Shown here one piece after another: positions 9,641 to 21,370 of a DNA stretch of 64,000 bases. Location of the stretch: assembly GCF_004801305.1 (NCBI RefSeq), contig NZ_SSOD01000003.1:248001-312000 (forward strand), written 5' to 3'. Position numbers and translations under genes: made by a program. The DNA is from Pseudothauera rhizosphaerae. Its GTDB lineage: Bacteria > Pseudomonadota > Gammaproteobacteria > Burkholderiales > Rhodocyclaceae. The notes under the pieces are model-generated. The model saw only the letters and a program-made list of their open reading frames with translations, ran no database searches and was not told the DNA's origin. Positions within the stretch are counted from its first letter, which is position 1, and the number at the start of each line of letters is the position of its first letter.

Positions 9641-12284
9641 ACGGCTGCAGCGCGGGCGTGGTCGCCGACCCTGCCTTGGACGGCGGCGGGCTGCCGCGTT
9701 CGGGCATGTAGGCCGCCACCTGGCAGGCGATCGAGGCCAGGTAGGGAATGCACTGCAGGCCCAGGATGCCGACCCACAGGCGGGTCTCGATCTGGGCGGT
9801 GCCATGCGCCCACAGGATCGCGGCGATGCCGCCCAGCAGCAGGGAGAGCAGGGTCAGCTCCTCGCGGATGGGGCCGAAGAAGGCCAGCGCGCCTTTGGCC
9901 TTCCAGCCCTTGGGCGTGACCACGAAGGTGCCGTGCTTCTTCCACAGGCCGGCGAACACGCCGCGGGCGATGGCGTGGGCGAGGCCCACCGAGAGGACGG
10001 AGGCGCCCAGGATGTCGCGCCACGGGCAGTCCATGGTGCGGCGGTAGAGGATGGGGCCGAGCGCCGCCTTGAAGGCCATGAAGGCCAGCACCGGCAGCGC
10101 GAGCGCGGTCACCGGCAGGCCGAAGGCCTTGGGGAAGAGCAGAATGCCCAGCGTCCAGGCCAGGCTGGCCAGGGCGAACACCAGTTGCAGGGCGTCGCCG
10201 AGCCAGGCGAACCAGCCGGTCAGGAAGTGGTAGCGCTGGGCCAGGTTGAGCCGGCTCTTGCCCAGCATCTGCGGGATGTGGTGCTTGAGGATCTGCATCG
10301 CGCCGAAGGCCCAGCGGAAGCGCTGGCTCTTGATGGCGGCGAAGTCCGAGGGCGTCAGGCCGCGGCCGTAGATGTGGTCCACGTAGCGGGTGTCGTAGCC
10401 CTTCTCGATCAGGCGCAGGCCCAGTTCGGTGTCCTCGCAGATGCACCACTCGGACCAGCCGCCCACTTCCTCCAGCGCCAGGCGGCGCACCAGGGTCATG
10501 GTGCCGTGCTGGATCAGGGCGTTGCGTTCGTTGCGGTGGTGCATGCCGATGCGGAAGAAACCGTCGAACTCCCAGTTGCACATGCGGCGGAAGGGGTGGG
10601 TTTCCCAGTCGCGGTGGGCCTGGGGCGCCTGCACCACGGCCACGTCGGGCTTGTCGAAGTGGGGGATCAGGCCGGCCAGCCAGTCCGGATCGACCACGTA
10701 GTCGGCGTCCACCACGCCCACCACCTCGGCGCGCGGATCGGTGACCTGGAGGCCGTAGTTGAGCGCGCCGGCCTTGAAGCCGGGCCAATCCATCAGGTGG
10801 AAGAAGCGGAAGCGGGGGCCGAGTTCGGCACAGCGCACTTCCAGCGGCTTCCACTTGGCCTCGTCGCGGGTGTTGTTGTCGAGGATGAGAACTTCGAAGT
10901 TCTGGTAGTTGAGCTTGGCGAGGCTGTCGATGGTGGCGATCACCATCTCCGGCGGCTCGTTGTGGCACGCCAGGTGGATGGAGACGAAGGGCTGGTCTGC
11001 CGGCGCGTGGGGCGGCAGCGGCATGAAGCGGCGCTGCCAGCGGCGCTTGAACAGCACTTCGCCGAACTCGAAGCCGTGGGACAGCAGCACCGCGGCCGTG
11101 AGCACGGTGGCGGCGATCAGCAGGGTGAGGCCGACCAGGTCGCGCTGGTTGAGGTAGTAGTCGATGGGCACGCTGATGCCGATGATCAGCGTGGACACGC
11201 AGGCCTGGATCAGGCCGGCGAGGAAGATGCGGCCGAAGACGTTCCAGTCCGACAGGAAAAAGGCCACCAGCAGCATGGGCAGCAGGGCCAGCGCGGCAGC
11301 GGTGCTGGCCTTCTTCTGCCAGTGGGGATCGCGCACCACCACGCCTTCGAGGGCGAACTTCTGCTCCCGGTCGGCGTTGTACAGGCCCCAGTAGGCGCCG
11401 GCCCAGCCTTCCACTTCCACCTTCCAGGGCTGGTCGATGGCTTCCATCAGGTAGTAGTCCAGGCGCGCGGTGCGCGGGTGGGCGAGCAGTTCGCGGATGA
11501 AGCGGGCCTGGTTCTCCACCGAGGCCACGGCCTGGGTGGCGCCGTCGAAGCTGGCGAGCGTGGGGCCGCGGCTGGGCCAGCCGATTTCGCCGATGACGAT
11601 GCGCTTGTTCGGGAAGGTGCGCGCCAGTTCGTCGTAGCGCAGGAAGGCGTATTCCAGCGCGGATTCGACCGGGATGCCCTCGTGGTAGGGCAGCAGGTGT
11701 ACGGTGATGTAGTCCACGTGGCGCACCAGCTCGGGGTTCTTCAGCCACACGTGCCAGGGTTCGGCGGTGGAGACCGGCTTCTTCAGCGCCTTGCGGGCGC
11801 GGTCCAGGTGGACGATCAGTTCGTCGAGTTCCAGATCGCCGCGCAGCAGCACTTCGTTACCGACGATGACGCGCTCGATGTGGCGCATCTTGCGCGCGGC
11901 GTCGATGAGCGCGCCCACTTCGCGTTCGTTTTCAGTCTGATCGGTGGAGATCCACGCCCCGGCGGTGACCAGTAGATCCCGTTCGCCGGCTTCGGTGAGC
12001 GTCGCCGGAATGTCACGTACGCCATAGGTGCGGATGGCATCGGCCGAAGTGGCCAGCAGGTCCATGTCGGCGCCGACCTGCTCGGCGGTGGGGTAGGTGC
12101 CGGCCAGCGGGCTCTGGTCGCGCTGGAAGCCCGTGTAGGCGAAGCCCTTGATGCTCTGCGCGCTGCCGATGAGTTCGGCGCCGCGGTTGAAGTATTGCCA
12201 CAGTCCGTATTGCGCGTAGGCAACCAGGGCTGCAATCGCTGTCGCGACCACCACACGGTAGATCAGCGATGCGGTTTGTTTCAT
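9639..12284 (-). CDS. GH17-GT2 membrane beta-glucan synthase, NdvB-like
   Basis: This 881-residue protein starts with a membrane anchor (about residues 7-27), then a GH17-type glycosidase/transglycosylase domain with the catalytic motif V-I-G-E-I-G-W-P-S. Several membrane helices (about 300-420) lead into a GT2 domain with D-A-D, E-D-T-E-L and Q-R-F-R-W motifs and a C-terminal membrane bundle. This fusion is known from NdvB-type synthases of cyclic or linear beta-1,3/1,6-glucans. The product here is inferred as periplasmic or secreted beta-glucan. A second GH17 membrane protein lies upstream at 12891-14594, supporting a glucan locus. Start chosen at M-K-Q-T-A-S because it begins just before the anchor. 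Confidence 0.88.
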   Translation of the reverse strand: MKQTASLIYRVVVATAIAALVAYAQYGLWQYFNRGAELIGSAQSIKGFAYTGFQRDQSPLAGTYPTAEQVGADMDLLATSADAIRTYGVRDIPATLTEAGERDLLVTAGAWISTDQTENEREVGALIDAARKMRHIERVIVGNEVLLRGDLELDELIVHLDRARKALKKPVSTAEPWHVWLKNPELVRHVDYITVHLLPYHEGIPVESALEYAFLRYDELARTFPNKRIVIGEIGWPSRGPTLASFDGATQAVASVENQARFIRELLAHPRTARLDYYLMEAIDQPWKVEVEGWAGAYWGLYNADREQKFALEGVVVRDPHWQKKASTAAALALLPMLLVAFFLSDWNVFGRIFLAGLIQACVSTLIIGISVPIDYYLNQRDLVGLTLLIAATVLTAAVLLSHGFEFGEVLFKRRWQRRFMPLPPHAPADQPFVSIHLACHNEPPEMVIATIDSLAKLNYQNFEVLILDNNTRDEAKWKPLEVRCAELGPRFRFFHLMDWPGFKAGALNYGLQVTDPRAEVVGVVDADYVVDPDWLAGLIPHFDKPDVAVVQAPQAHRDWETHPFRRMCNWEFDGFFRIGMHHRNERNALIQHGTMTLVRRLALEEVGGWSEWCICEDTELGLRLIEKGYDTRYVDHIYGRGLTPSDFAAIKSQRFRWAFGAMQILKHHIPQMLGKSRLNLAQRYHFLTGWFAWLGDALQLVFALASLAWTLGILLFPKAFGLPVTALALPVLAFMAFKAALGPILYRRTMDCPWRDILGASVLSVGLAHAIARGVFAGLWKKHGTFVVTPKGWKAKGALAFFGPIREELTLLSLLLGGIAAILWAHGTAQIETRLWVGILGLQCIPYLASIACQVAAYMPERGSPPPSKAGSATTPALQP

Positions 12285-12548
12285 CGAGGCCTCTGTATAT
12301 GTATGACCAAGGTTGTAGCGGTGCGGTACCGTGTGCGTCGTCGCTCGAAGTCTGGAAGCGGAGGTTGCGCATTGCAACATCCGCGCCGAAACGCTTTGTG
12401 GAAGAATGCACACGCAGCACCACCCGGTCTCGGCGATCGGCAGTCTACGCCTTATTACGAGGGGTGGGGCCCCGTTCCAAAGGCTGTATTTGCAACAGAA
12501 AGTACGCCGTTCGGCGCAATTCTGATTTCCAAGGGGAAAAACCGGTCG
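12285..12548. other. Divergent intergenic region of the glucan locus
   Basis: This 264-base spacer separates the NdvB-like gene (minus) from the small membrane protein (plus). It is lower in GC and probably holds both promoters; AAGGGG ahead of the ATG at 12549 may serve as ribosome site. I see no convincing RNA gene or repeat in it. Confidence 0.4.
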
Positions 12549-12992
12549 ATGCCAAAAATCTTGCAGAAATGCGGCGGTGCAACATTCGTAATAGCCACGG
12601 CTGCGGTGCTGGGCCTGGCGCTGTGGCTGCGCTACGGACTGCTCGAGGCCGACGCGCTGCCGCGCGAGTGCGGCGGCAGCCTGGTCGAAGGCATCGCCGG
12701 CTGGTGCGGGGTGAAGTGGGTGCTGGTGCAGTCCTTCCTGCAGCAGCGTCTGGGCTGGGCGGCCCTGGTCCTGGGGGTGGTCGCCTTCGTCAGCGGCCGG
12801 CGTGCGCCGGCCTGGGCCGGCTGGCTGGCCGGCGTGGCCGGGCTGGTGCTGTACAGCTTCGATCCGGCCGCGGTGGGGGCGCTGCTGGCGCTACTGACCC
12901 TGGCCCGCGCGGCGCCCGAACAGCGCGGGCAGGCCCAGGGCCAGCCCGGTGGCGAGCCAGGCGAGGGCCTGGGGGTTGGCCGGCTCGCTTGA
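12549..12992 (+). CDS. Small multi-pass membrane protein of the glucan locus
   Basis: This 147-residue protein has about three or four hydrophobic segments (near residues 12-28, 55-80, 82-97 and 100-117) and conserved-looking Cys pairs (C-G-G around 40 and W-C-G-V near 52). I do not recognise a family. It lies between two GH17-type genes, diverges from the first and converges with the second. Its last 102 bases overlap the 3' end of the opposing gene, and the overlapping tail is low-complexity (G/Q/E-rich), so the natural end may have been extended by drift. A role in glucan export or synthesis is only inferred from position. Confidence 0.6.
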   Translation: MPKILQKCGGATFVIATAAVLGLALWLRYGLLEADALPRECGGSLVEGIAGWCGVKWVLVQSFLQQRLGWAALVLGVVAFVSGRRAPAWAGWLAGVAGLVLYSFDPAAVGALLALLTLARAAPEQRGQAQGQPGGEPGEGLGVGRLA

Positions 12993-14594
12993 CCAGCGGG
13001 CGATCGTCGCCACGACGATGATCGCGCCGCACACGCGTTCCTCATTGCCGTTGCCGGCGGCCAGCACGCCGAGCAGGCCGAGATGGAGCGCCGGGATGAG
13101 ATACAGCGCGAGCGGGAAATCCCGGTAGCGCGGATCGACGGCCAGCAGCAGCGCGGCGATTGCGGCGGCAAACAGCAGCACGCCGCGCAGCAGGCCGAGC
13201 AGGAGCAAAGGGTCGTTGAATACACAACGGCCCGTTCGGGCTGAGCTTGTCGAAGCCCGTTTACGGCAACCGCCCTTCGACAAGCTCAGGGCGAACGGTA
13301 TCGCCTGACTGAGCGACGCCCGCCCGCCGCGCAGGCTGCGCCAGGCGGCGCCCGCGGCGGGCACGATGCCATCGCCGCGCCAGCGTGCCAGGATGAGCGG
13401 CAACAGGGTCGCGGCGAGGCCCACGCCGCCGAGCACGCTCCATTCCAGCGCATTGCGGTAGGCCAGCAGTGCGTGCTCCCCGTGCAGCACGGCGACCAGC
13501 CCGCCCATCGCGCCGCCCGCGGCCGCCCCCAGGCGCTGCAGGCCGCCGGCGCGCACGCCGTGGGCGAGCCCCAGGCAGAGCAGGGCACCGGCCAGCATCG
13601 CGGCCGAAGGCAGAACCCAGCCCGTGCGCTCGCTCACCGGACCGGCAAGGGGAAACTTGGGCGCGAGGGCCGGATCGAGCATGCCCCAGTAGCCGCCCAC
13701 GGTGCCTTCCAGGTTGCGCTTCCACGGCTGGTCGATGGCTTCGATGAGGTTGTAGCGCCAGCCTTCGGCGTGGGCCTGGTGGACGAACTCGCGCACGTAG
13801 CGCGCCTGGTTCACCCGCGACGGGAGAGATTCCTCCCGCTGCCGGCCGGCGCTGGGCCAGCCGGTCTCGCCTATCGTCACCGGCTTGTCGAAGGCGCGGC
13901 GGACTTCCTCCAGCACCGCGGTGACGTGGCTCACCGCATGGTCGATATGGACCGGCTCGTCTTCCCAGAAGGGCAGGATGTGTACGGTGACCCGGTCCAC
14001 CTCTGCGGCGAGTTCCCGGTTCTTCAGCCAGAATTCCCACACGTCCGCATAGGTCACCGGCACGCGGACGCGGGCGCGGGCGTAGGCCAGCAGTTCGCGC
14101 ATCTCGGCCTGCGTGCGCTCCCGGCGCAGCAGCACTTCGTTGCCGACGATCAGCACGTCCACCACGTCGGCGTTGTCGTTGGCGAGCTGGATTGCGCGAT
14201 CCAGCTCGACGGCGTTCTTGGTCTTGTCGCGCCCGATCCAGGCGCCGAGCATTACCTTGAGCCCCAGGTCACGTGCCAGTTCAGGGACTGCGTCCAGGCC
14301 CTGGTCGATGGAGTACAGGCGCACGCAGGCGGTGATCTTCGCCAGGGCGGCGAGATCGGCAGCGATCTGCGTACGGGGGATGCGCAGCTCGGGGTCGAAA
14401 GGGGTCTGTCCGGGCAGGTGAAAGGGCGCGTAGGACACGCATTGCAGCTTCTCTCCTTCGGCCAGATGCAGGTCGTGCATGGCTACCGGGCGGCTCTGCC
14501 AGGCGAGCCAGGCGAGCAGGCCGGCGAGCGCGGCGAGGTTGGCCGCGAGCAGGATGCGCCAGCGAGTGGACGGGGAGTCGAAGTATCTGCGCAT
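12891..14594 (-). CDS. GH17-domain membrane protein, putative beta-1,6-glucan synthase
   Basis: This 567-residue protein has an N-terminal membrane anchor (about residues 12-32), a GH17-like domain (about 45-310) with I-G-E-T-G-W-P-S, and a C-terminal set of membrane helices. It is a paralogue in architecture of the GH17 half of the NdvB-like protein but lacks GT2, resembling proteins annotated as NdvC or beta-(1-6)-glucan synthase. Such proteins probably branch or extend beta-1,3-glucan. Residues about 433-455 are encoded by an inverted pair of REP-type repeats that keeps the frame open. Its 3' end overlaps the convergent small membrane protein gene. Confidence 0.82.
   Translation of the reverse strand: MRRYFDSPSTRWRILLAANLAALAGLLAWLAWQSRPVAMHDLHLAEGEKLQCVSYAPFHLPGQTPFDPELRIPRTQIAADLAALAKITACVRLYSIDQGLDAVPELARDLGLKVMLGAWIGRDKTKNAVELDRAIQLANDNADVVDVLIVGNEVLLRRERTQAEMRELLAYARARVRVPVTYADVWEFWLKNRELAAEVDRVTVHILPFWEDEPVHIDHAVSHVTAVLEEVRRAFDKPVTIGETGWPSAGRQREESLPSRVNQARYVREFVHQAHAEGWRYNLIEAIDQPWKRNLEGTVGGYWGMLDPALAPKFPLAGPVSERTGWVLPSAAMLAGALLCLGLAHGVRAGGLQRLGAAAGGAMGGLVAVLHGEHALLAYRNALEWSVLGGVGLAATLLPLILARWRGDGIVPAAGAAWRSLRGGRASLSQAIPFALSLSKGGCRKRASTSSARTGRCVFNDPLLLLGLLRGVLLFAAAIAALLLAVDPRYRDFPLALYLIPALHLGLLGVLAAGNGNEERVCGAIIVVATIARWSSEPANPQALAWLATGLALGLPALFGRRAGQGQ
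13232..13298. repeat. REP inverted pair inside a coding region
   Basis: Left arm 13232-13259 and right arm 13271-13298 share the core GAGCTTGTCGAAG in opposite orientation. Each arm can fold by itself: left CGGGCT...AAGCCCG, right CGCCCTT...AGGGCG. The GGG/CCC bases are swapped between arms in a way that preserves each stem. This is the common bacterial REP type whose translation gives F-A-L-S-L-S-K-G. Confidence 0.88.
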
Positions 14595-14674
14595 GGGAAG
14601 GACGATGCCCGCTGGAAGGGGGAGGAACCGGGCGCGGATTCTAGCGCAGGCGGCGCTGGGCCGTGCGAAATGTG

Positions 14675-14707
14675 CCGCGGGCCGGTCGTGGCACGGCCGG
14701 CCCGCGG
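14675..14707 (-). terminator. Hairpin downstream of gcvP
   Basis: CCGCGGGCCGG and its exact reverse complement form an 11-bp stem with an 11-base loop, 35 bases past the gcvP stop. There is no T-run, so it may act with Rho or protect the 3' end. Confidence 0.5.
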
Positions 14708-14741
14708 TTTCGGCGGCTAGGGAGCGGATTGCCCCCGCCGC

Positions 14742-17636
<2,895 letters not shown>

Positions 17637-17671
17637 GGTCGGGGTCCGGGCCGTGGGTGTCGGGGCGTGGA

Positions 17672-18052
17672 TCAGGCGATGGCGGCGGCGTAGCCGGCGG
17701 CATCCAGCAGGCTGCCGAGGTCGGCAGCGTTGTCCGGGCGCAGCTTGAACAGCCAGGCGGCGTAGGCGTCGGCGTTCACGCTTTCCGGCGCATCCACCGC
17801 GGCCTGGTTGGATTCGATGACCTCACCGGCCACCGGGGCGTAGATGTCGGAGGCGGCCTTGACCGACTCGATCACCGCCACGGCGTCGCCGGCGGCGGTC
17901 TGGCGGCCGGCTTCCGGCAGTTCCAGGAACACCACGTCGCCCAGGGCTTCCTGGGCATGGTCGGTGACGCCCACGGTCAGTGTGCCGTCCGCTTCGACGC
18001 GGACCCATTCGTGGGAGGCGGTGTACTTCAGTTCGGCGGGAATGTTGCTCAT
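17672..18052 (-). CDS. gcvH: Glycine cleavage system H protein
   Basis: This 126-residue lipoyl carrier has the lipoylation lysine in the E-S-V-K-A-A-S hairpin. Motifs T-A-S-H-E-W-V and G-D-V-V-F-L-E-L-P are standard for GcvH. It shuttles the aminomethyl intermediate between P, T and L proteins. It lies between gcvT and gcvP on the same strand. The L protein (dihydrolipoamide dehydrogenase) is not in the window and is usually shared with other complexes. Confidence 0.97.
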   Translation of the reverse strand: MSNIPAELKYTASHEWVRVEADGTLTVGVTDHAQEALGDVVFLELPEAGRQTAAGDAVAVIESVKAASDIYAPVAGEVIESNQAAVDAPESVNADAYAAWLFKLRPDNAADLGSLLDAAGYAAAIA

Positions 18053-18140
18053 GGTGAGGGCTCCGTTGGAGAGGCGTTTTCAGGGGTGTTCGAGGGGGCT
18101 CAGAAGGGGGGCTGCCCGAGGCATCGGGCAGGGCGGTCGC

Positions 18141-19241
18141 TCAGACCAGCGCCTTGCCGTTGCGCACGAAGGGCAGCTTCACGGTGCGGGCGGCGAGCGC
18201 CTTGCCGCGCACGTCCACCTGCACGGTTTCGCCGGCCTCCGTGCCGGCCGGCAGGCGGGCGAAGGCGATGGATTTTTCCAGGCTGGGCGCGAAGCTGCCG
18301 CTGGTGGTCTCGCCGGCACCGCTGGCGGTGGCGACCTTCATGTGGGCGCGCAGCACGCCCCGGTCTTCCAGGACCAGGCCGAGGAAGGCCTTGTGCTCGC
18401 CGTGGGCCAGCAGTGCTGCCTTGCCGACGAAGCCGCGCGCCTCGTCGCGCAGATCGATGGTCCAGGCGAGCCCCACGTCCAGCGGCGACACGGTTTCGTC
18501 CATGTCCTGGCCGTAGAGGTTCATGCCCGCTTCCAGGCGCAGCGTGTCGCGGGCGCCCAGGCCGCAGGGCGCCACGCCGGCTGCCCGCAGGGCGTCCCAC
18601 AGGGCGACGGCGCGCTCGTTGGGCAGGGCGACCTCGATGCCGTCCTCGCCGGTGTAGCCGGTGCGGCCGATGAACAGATCGCCCAGGCGCGAGGCGGAGA
18701 AGGGGGCCGGCACGGTGGCGGCGGCGAGTTCGGGAATCGCCTGCGCGGCGCGCGCCAACGCGTTGGGGCCCTGCACGGCGATCATCGCCAGGTCACGGCG
18801 GGATTCGAGGGTGACGTTGGCGCCGGTGGCGGCGATGTGCCCGCGCATCCAGGCCAGGTCCTTGTCGGCGGTGCCGGCATTGACCACGATGCGGTAGTCG
18901 TCGTCCGCGAAGCGATAGACGATCAGGTCGTCGATGACGCCGCCTTCCGGGTTGAGCATGCAGCTATACAGGGCCTTGCCGGGGGTCTTCAGGCGGGCCA
19001 CGTCGTTGGCCAGCAGACTGCGGAGGAAGCCCGTGGCCCCGGCACCGGTGAGATCCAGCGCGAGCATATGGGAGACGTCGAACATACCCGCGTCGCGGCG
19101 CACGGCGTGGTGCTCCTCGATCTGCGAGCCGTAGTTCACCGGCATGTCCCAGCCGGCGAAATCCACCATGCGGGCGCCGGCGGCGAGGTGGGCGGAATGG
19201 AGCGCGGTGCGCTGGGCGGGGGTGGCCTGGGGGTTGCTCAT
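18141..19241 (-). CDS. gcvT: Glycine cleavage system aminomethyltransferase (T protein)
   Basis: This 366-residue tetrahydrofolate-dependent enzyme releases ammonia and transfers the methylene group to THF. Typical motifs are present: [11 protein letters not shown] near residue 25, F-D-V-S-H-M, the D-D-L-I-V-Y-R strand, R-T-G-Y-T-G-E-D-G, and [13 protein letters not shown]. The ATG at 19241 is used because the upstream part of the frame is the riboswitch. It is the first gene of gcvTHP and its expression platform terminator ends about 30 bases upstream. Confidence 0.97.
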   Translation of the reverse strand: MSNPQATPAQRTALHSAHLAAGARMVDFAGWDMPVNYGSQIEEHHAVRRDAGMFDVSHMLALDLTGAGATGFLRSLLANDVARLKTPGKALYSCMLNPEGGVIDDLIVYRFADDDYRIVVNAGTADKDLAWMRGHIAATGANVTLESRRDLAMIAVQGPNALARAAQAIPELAAATVPAPFSASRLGDLFIGRTGYTGEDGIEVALPNERAVALWDALRAAGVAPCGLGARDTLRLEAGMNLYGQDMDETVSPLDVGLAWTIDLRDEARGFVGKAALLAHGEHKAFLGLVLEDRGVLRAHMKVATASGAGETTSGSFAPSLEKSIAFARLPAGTEAGETVQVDVRGKALAARTVKLPFVRNGKALV

Positions 19242-19272
19242 GGGGGGCTCCGGCAAGGGGTGAACGAAAAAT

Positions 19273-19306
19273 GGGGCGAAACCGGCAGTCCTGCCCGCAT
19301 CGCCCC
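19273..19306 (-). terminator. Riboswitch expression-platform terminator before gcvT
   Basis: On the minus strand GGGGCG...CGCCCC forms a hairpin (with an inner GGCAG/CTGCC stem) followed by ATTTTTCG. It directly follows the second glycine aptamer, so glycine binding most likely prevents its formation and turns gcvTHP on. Confidence 0.82.
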
Positions 19307-19490
19307 ATCTGTCCCTTGTACCTGAGAGATTCCGGACGTGTGCTGCCGGGTGCCCCTTCGGTGGATGCGCCGGCGCAACCCGCGCCCGCATCGCTCTCCA
19401 GACTTGTTCTTGCCGTGCGCGGTCCTTTTGCCTGAGCGGTTCCGGGGGGTTACGCCTTCGGCGACTCGATGGGAGTTCTCTCCCGCGCGA
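19307..19490 (-). promoter_or_regulatory. Tandem glycine riboswitch controlling gcvTHP
   Basis: Two consecutive aptamer-like modules read on the minus strand. Aptamer 1 (about 19490-19417) has GGGAGAG, CGCCGAAGGCG and CTCAGGCAAAAGGACCG. Aptamer 2 (about 19400-19307) has GGAGAG, CCGAAGGGG and CTCTCAGGTACAAGGGACAG. These are the hallmark conserved segments of the tandem gcvT riboswitch. A terminator platform follows before gcvT. Confidence 0.95.
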
Positions 19491-19500
19491 CGAGGCGCAC

Positions 19501-19537
19501 GATAGCATCGGCGAGGGGAGGGGAGCAAGGTGCTATC
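19501..19537. promoter_or_regulatory. Face-to-face -10 elements between gcvT leader and hydrolase gene
   Basis: GATAGCA (19501-19507) and TGCTATC (19531-19537) form an inverted repeat. Each reads as an extended -10 (TGCTATC) on its own strand: minus for the gcv leader, with TTGCTC 17 bases upstream, and plus for the hydrolase gene. Confidence 0.5.
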
Positions 19538-19569
19538 TTTCCCACCCTGCAAACCTGCCGGATGTCCCC

Positions 19570-20442
19570 ATGAGAGCTTCCCGTTCGCGCTCCATCGAAC
19601 TGCGCGGCCTGGCCTGCCACCTGCGGGAGTGGGGCGAGGCCGGCGCGCCCAGACTCTTCATGCTGCACGGCTGGATGGATGTGTCGGCCACCTTCCAGTT
19701 CGTGGTGGACGAGCTGGCCCGCGACTGGCACGTCATCGCCCCCGACTGGCGCGGTTTCGGCCGCAGCGCCTGGGCGGGCGACGCCTACTGGTTCCCGGAC
19801 TACCTGGGCGACCTGGATGCGCTGCTGCGCCTGTTGTCGCCGGACGAGCCGGCGCGCCTGGTGGGGCACAGCATGGGCGGCAACGTGGCCTGCCTGTACG
19901 CCGGCATCCGCCCGGAGCGGGTGGCCGCGGTGGTGGCGCTGGACGCTTTCGGTCTGGCCGACCGGAGCCCGGACGAGGCGCCGGCGCGCTACGCGGAGTG
20001 GCTGGACGACTTGGCGCGGCCCGTGTCCTTTCGCCCCTACGCGGATTTCGCCGCGCTGGCGGCCCGCCTGACGCGCGACAACCCGCGCCTGGGTGCCGAG
20101 TGCGCGGACTGGCTGGCGCACCAACTGGCCGAGCCCGACGGTGCCGGTGGCGTCCGCCTGCTGGGCGACCCGGCGCACCGGCGGACGAATGCCACGCTGT
20201 ACCGCCGCGCCGAGGCGGAAGCCTGCTGGTGCCGGGTTTCGGCGCCGGTGCTGTGGTTGGTGCCGGACGGTGCCGAACTGCGCCGGCGGCTGGGCGTGGA
20301 CGACCAGGCCCACGAGGCAGCCAAGGCCTGTTTCCCCGACTTCCGCGAGGTGGTACTGCCCGATTGCGGGCACAACCTGCACCACGACCGCCCGGCCGAC
20401 GTGGCACGGATCATCGAGGATTTCCTGCTGTCCCACCTCTGA
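19570..20442 (+). CDS. Alpha/beta-fold hydrolase
   Basis: This 290-residue hydrolase has the oxyanion-loop motif L-H-G-W-M-D, the nucleophile elbow G-H-S-M-G-G (Ser101), and a C-terminal histidine in D-C-G-H-N-L-H-H. The D-W-R-G-F-G-R-S segment after the third strand is typical of the esterase/epoxide-hydrolase branch. Substrate cannot be predicted. It is the first gene of a forward run of mostly housekeeping genes, 45 bases before the rnm-like gene. Confidence 0.88.
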   Translation: MRASRSRSIELRGLACHLREWGEAGAPRLFMLHGWMDVSATFQFVVDELARDWHVIAPDWRGFGRSAWAGDAYWFPDYLGDLDALLRLLSPDEPARLVGHSMGGNVACLYAGIRPERVAAVVALDAFGLADRSPDEAPARYAEWLDDLARPVSFRPYADFAALAARLTRDNPRLGAECADWLAHQLAEPDGAGGVRLLGDPAHRRTNATLYRRAEAEACWCRVSAPVLWLVPDGAELRRRLGVDDQAHEAAKACFPDFREVVLPDCGHNLHHDRPADVARIIEDFLLSHL

Positions 20443-20487
20443 CGCCGCGGGCACGGCGTTAGAATACGGAAATTCCCCGGAAACCCC

Positions 20488-21321
20488 ATGAACGCCGATC
20501 TGCATTGCCATTCCACCGTCTCCGACGGCCTGCTGTCGCCCACCGAGGTGGTGCGGCGGGCCCACGCCAACGGCGTGGACCTGCTCGCGCTCACCGACCA
20601 CGACGAGGTTGGCGGGGTGGAGGAGGCGCGGGCGGCGGCTGCGGAACTGGGGCTGGCCTTCGTGGCGGGGGTGGAGATCTCGGTGTCCTTCGCCGGCGAG
20701 ACCATCCACATCGTCGGGCTGGGTATCGATCACACCCATCCGCTGCTGGTCGCAGGTCTGGCGCAGGTGCGCGACGGACGCGACGCCCGCGCCGTGCGCA
20801 TCGGCGAGGAGCTCGCCCGCATCGGCATCCGCGGGGCGCTGGAAGGCGCGCGCGGCTTTGCTGCCAATCCGGCGCTGGTGAGCCGTGCGCACTTCGCCCG
20901 CTTCCTCGTCACCAGCGGAGTGATGCCGGACGTGAAGACCGTCTTCGACCACTACCTGGCGCGCGGCAAGCCCGGTTTCGTCGAGCACGAATGGGCGCGG
21001 CTGGACGAGGCGGTGGGCTGGATCCGTGCCGCGGGCGGCATCGCCGTGGTGGCCCATCCCGCGCGCTACCGCCTGTCCCACGCCGACATGGCCCGCCTGT
21101 TCGACTGTTTCCAGGCCGCCGGCGGCGAGGCGGTAGAGGTGGTGTCCGGCGCGCACACGCCCGAGGAGGCCGCCCGCTTCGCCTCCGAGGCGCGTCGGCG
21201 CGGCCTGCTGGCCTCGCGCGCATCCGACTTTCACGGCGAGAAGGAGAGCGCGGTGGACCTGGGGCGCTGCAACCCCCTGCCGCCCGATCTCACGCCCGTG
21301 TGGTCGCGCCTGCTGCAGTAG
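20488..21321 (+). CDS. rnm: PHP-domain phosphoesterase, RNase AM / YciV family
   Basis: This 277-residue PHP-domain metalloenzyme has the metal-binding D-L-H-C-H-S-T-V-S-D-G at its start, T-D-H-D-E, G-V-E-I-S, and the late A-S-D-F-H-G site. The layout and length match YciV/TrpH, described as a nucleoside 3',5'-bisphosphate phosphatase and as RNase AM trimming rRNA 5' ends. The next gene is yciO-like, the same neighbour pair as in E. coli, which supports the assignment. Confidence 0.88.
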   Translation: MNADLHCHSTVSDGLLSPTEVVRRAHANGVDLLALTDHDEVGGVEEARAAAAELGLAFVAGVEISVSFAGETIHIVGLGIDHTHPLLVAGLAQVRDGRDARAVRIGEELARIGIRGALEGARGFAANPALVSRAHFARFLVTSGVMPDVKTVFDHYLARGKPGFVEHEWARLDEAVGWIRAAGGIAVVAHPARYRLSHADMARLFDCFQAAGGEAVEVVSGAHTPEEAARFASEARRRGLLASRASDFHGEKESAVDLGRCNPLPPDLTPVWSRLLQ

Positions 21322-21370
21322 CCGGCGCGCAGCGCCGGCGGCAACACAAAACAACAACATCCTTGAGATC

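Noticed and set aside
13232-13298. Transposon end or CRISPR-like repeat
   Set aside because: Only two arms in inverted orientation with hairpin-preserving changes; matches a REP pair, not an IS end or array.
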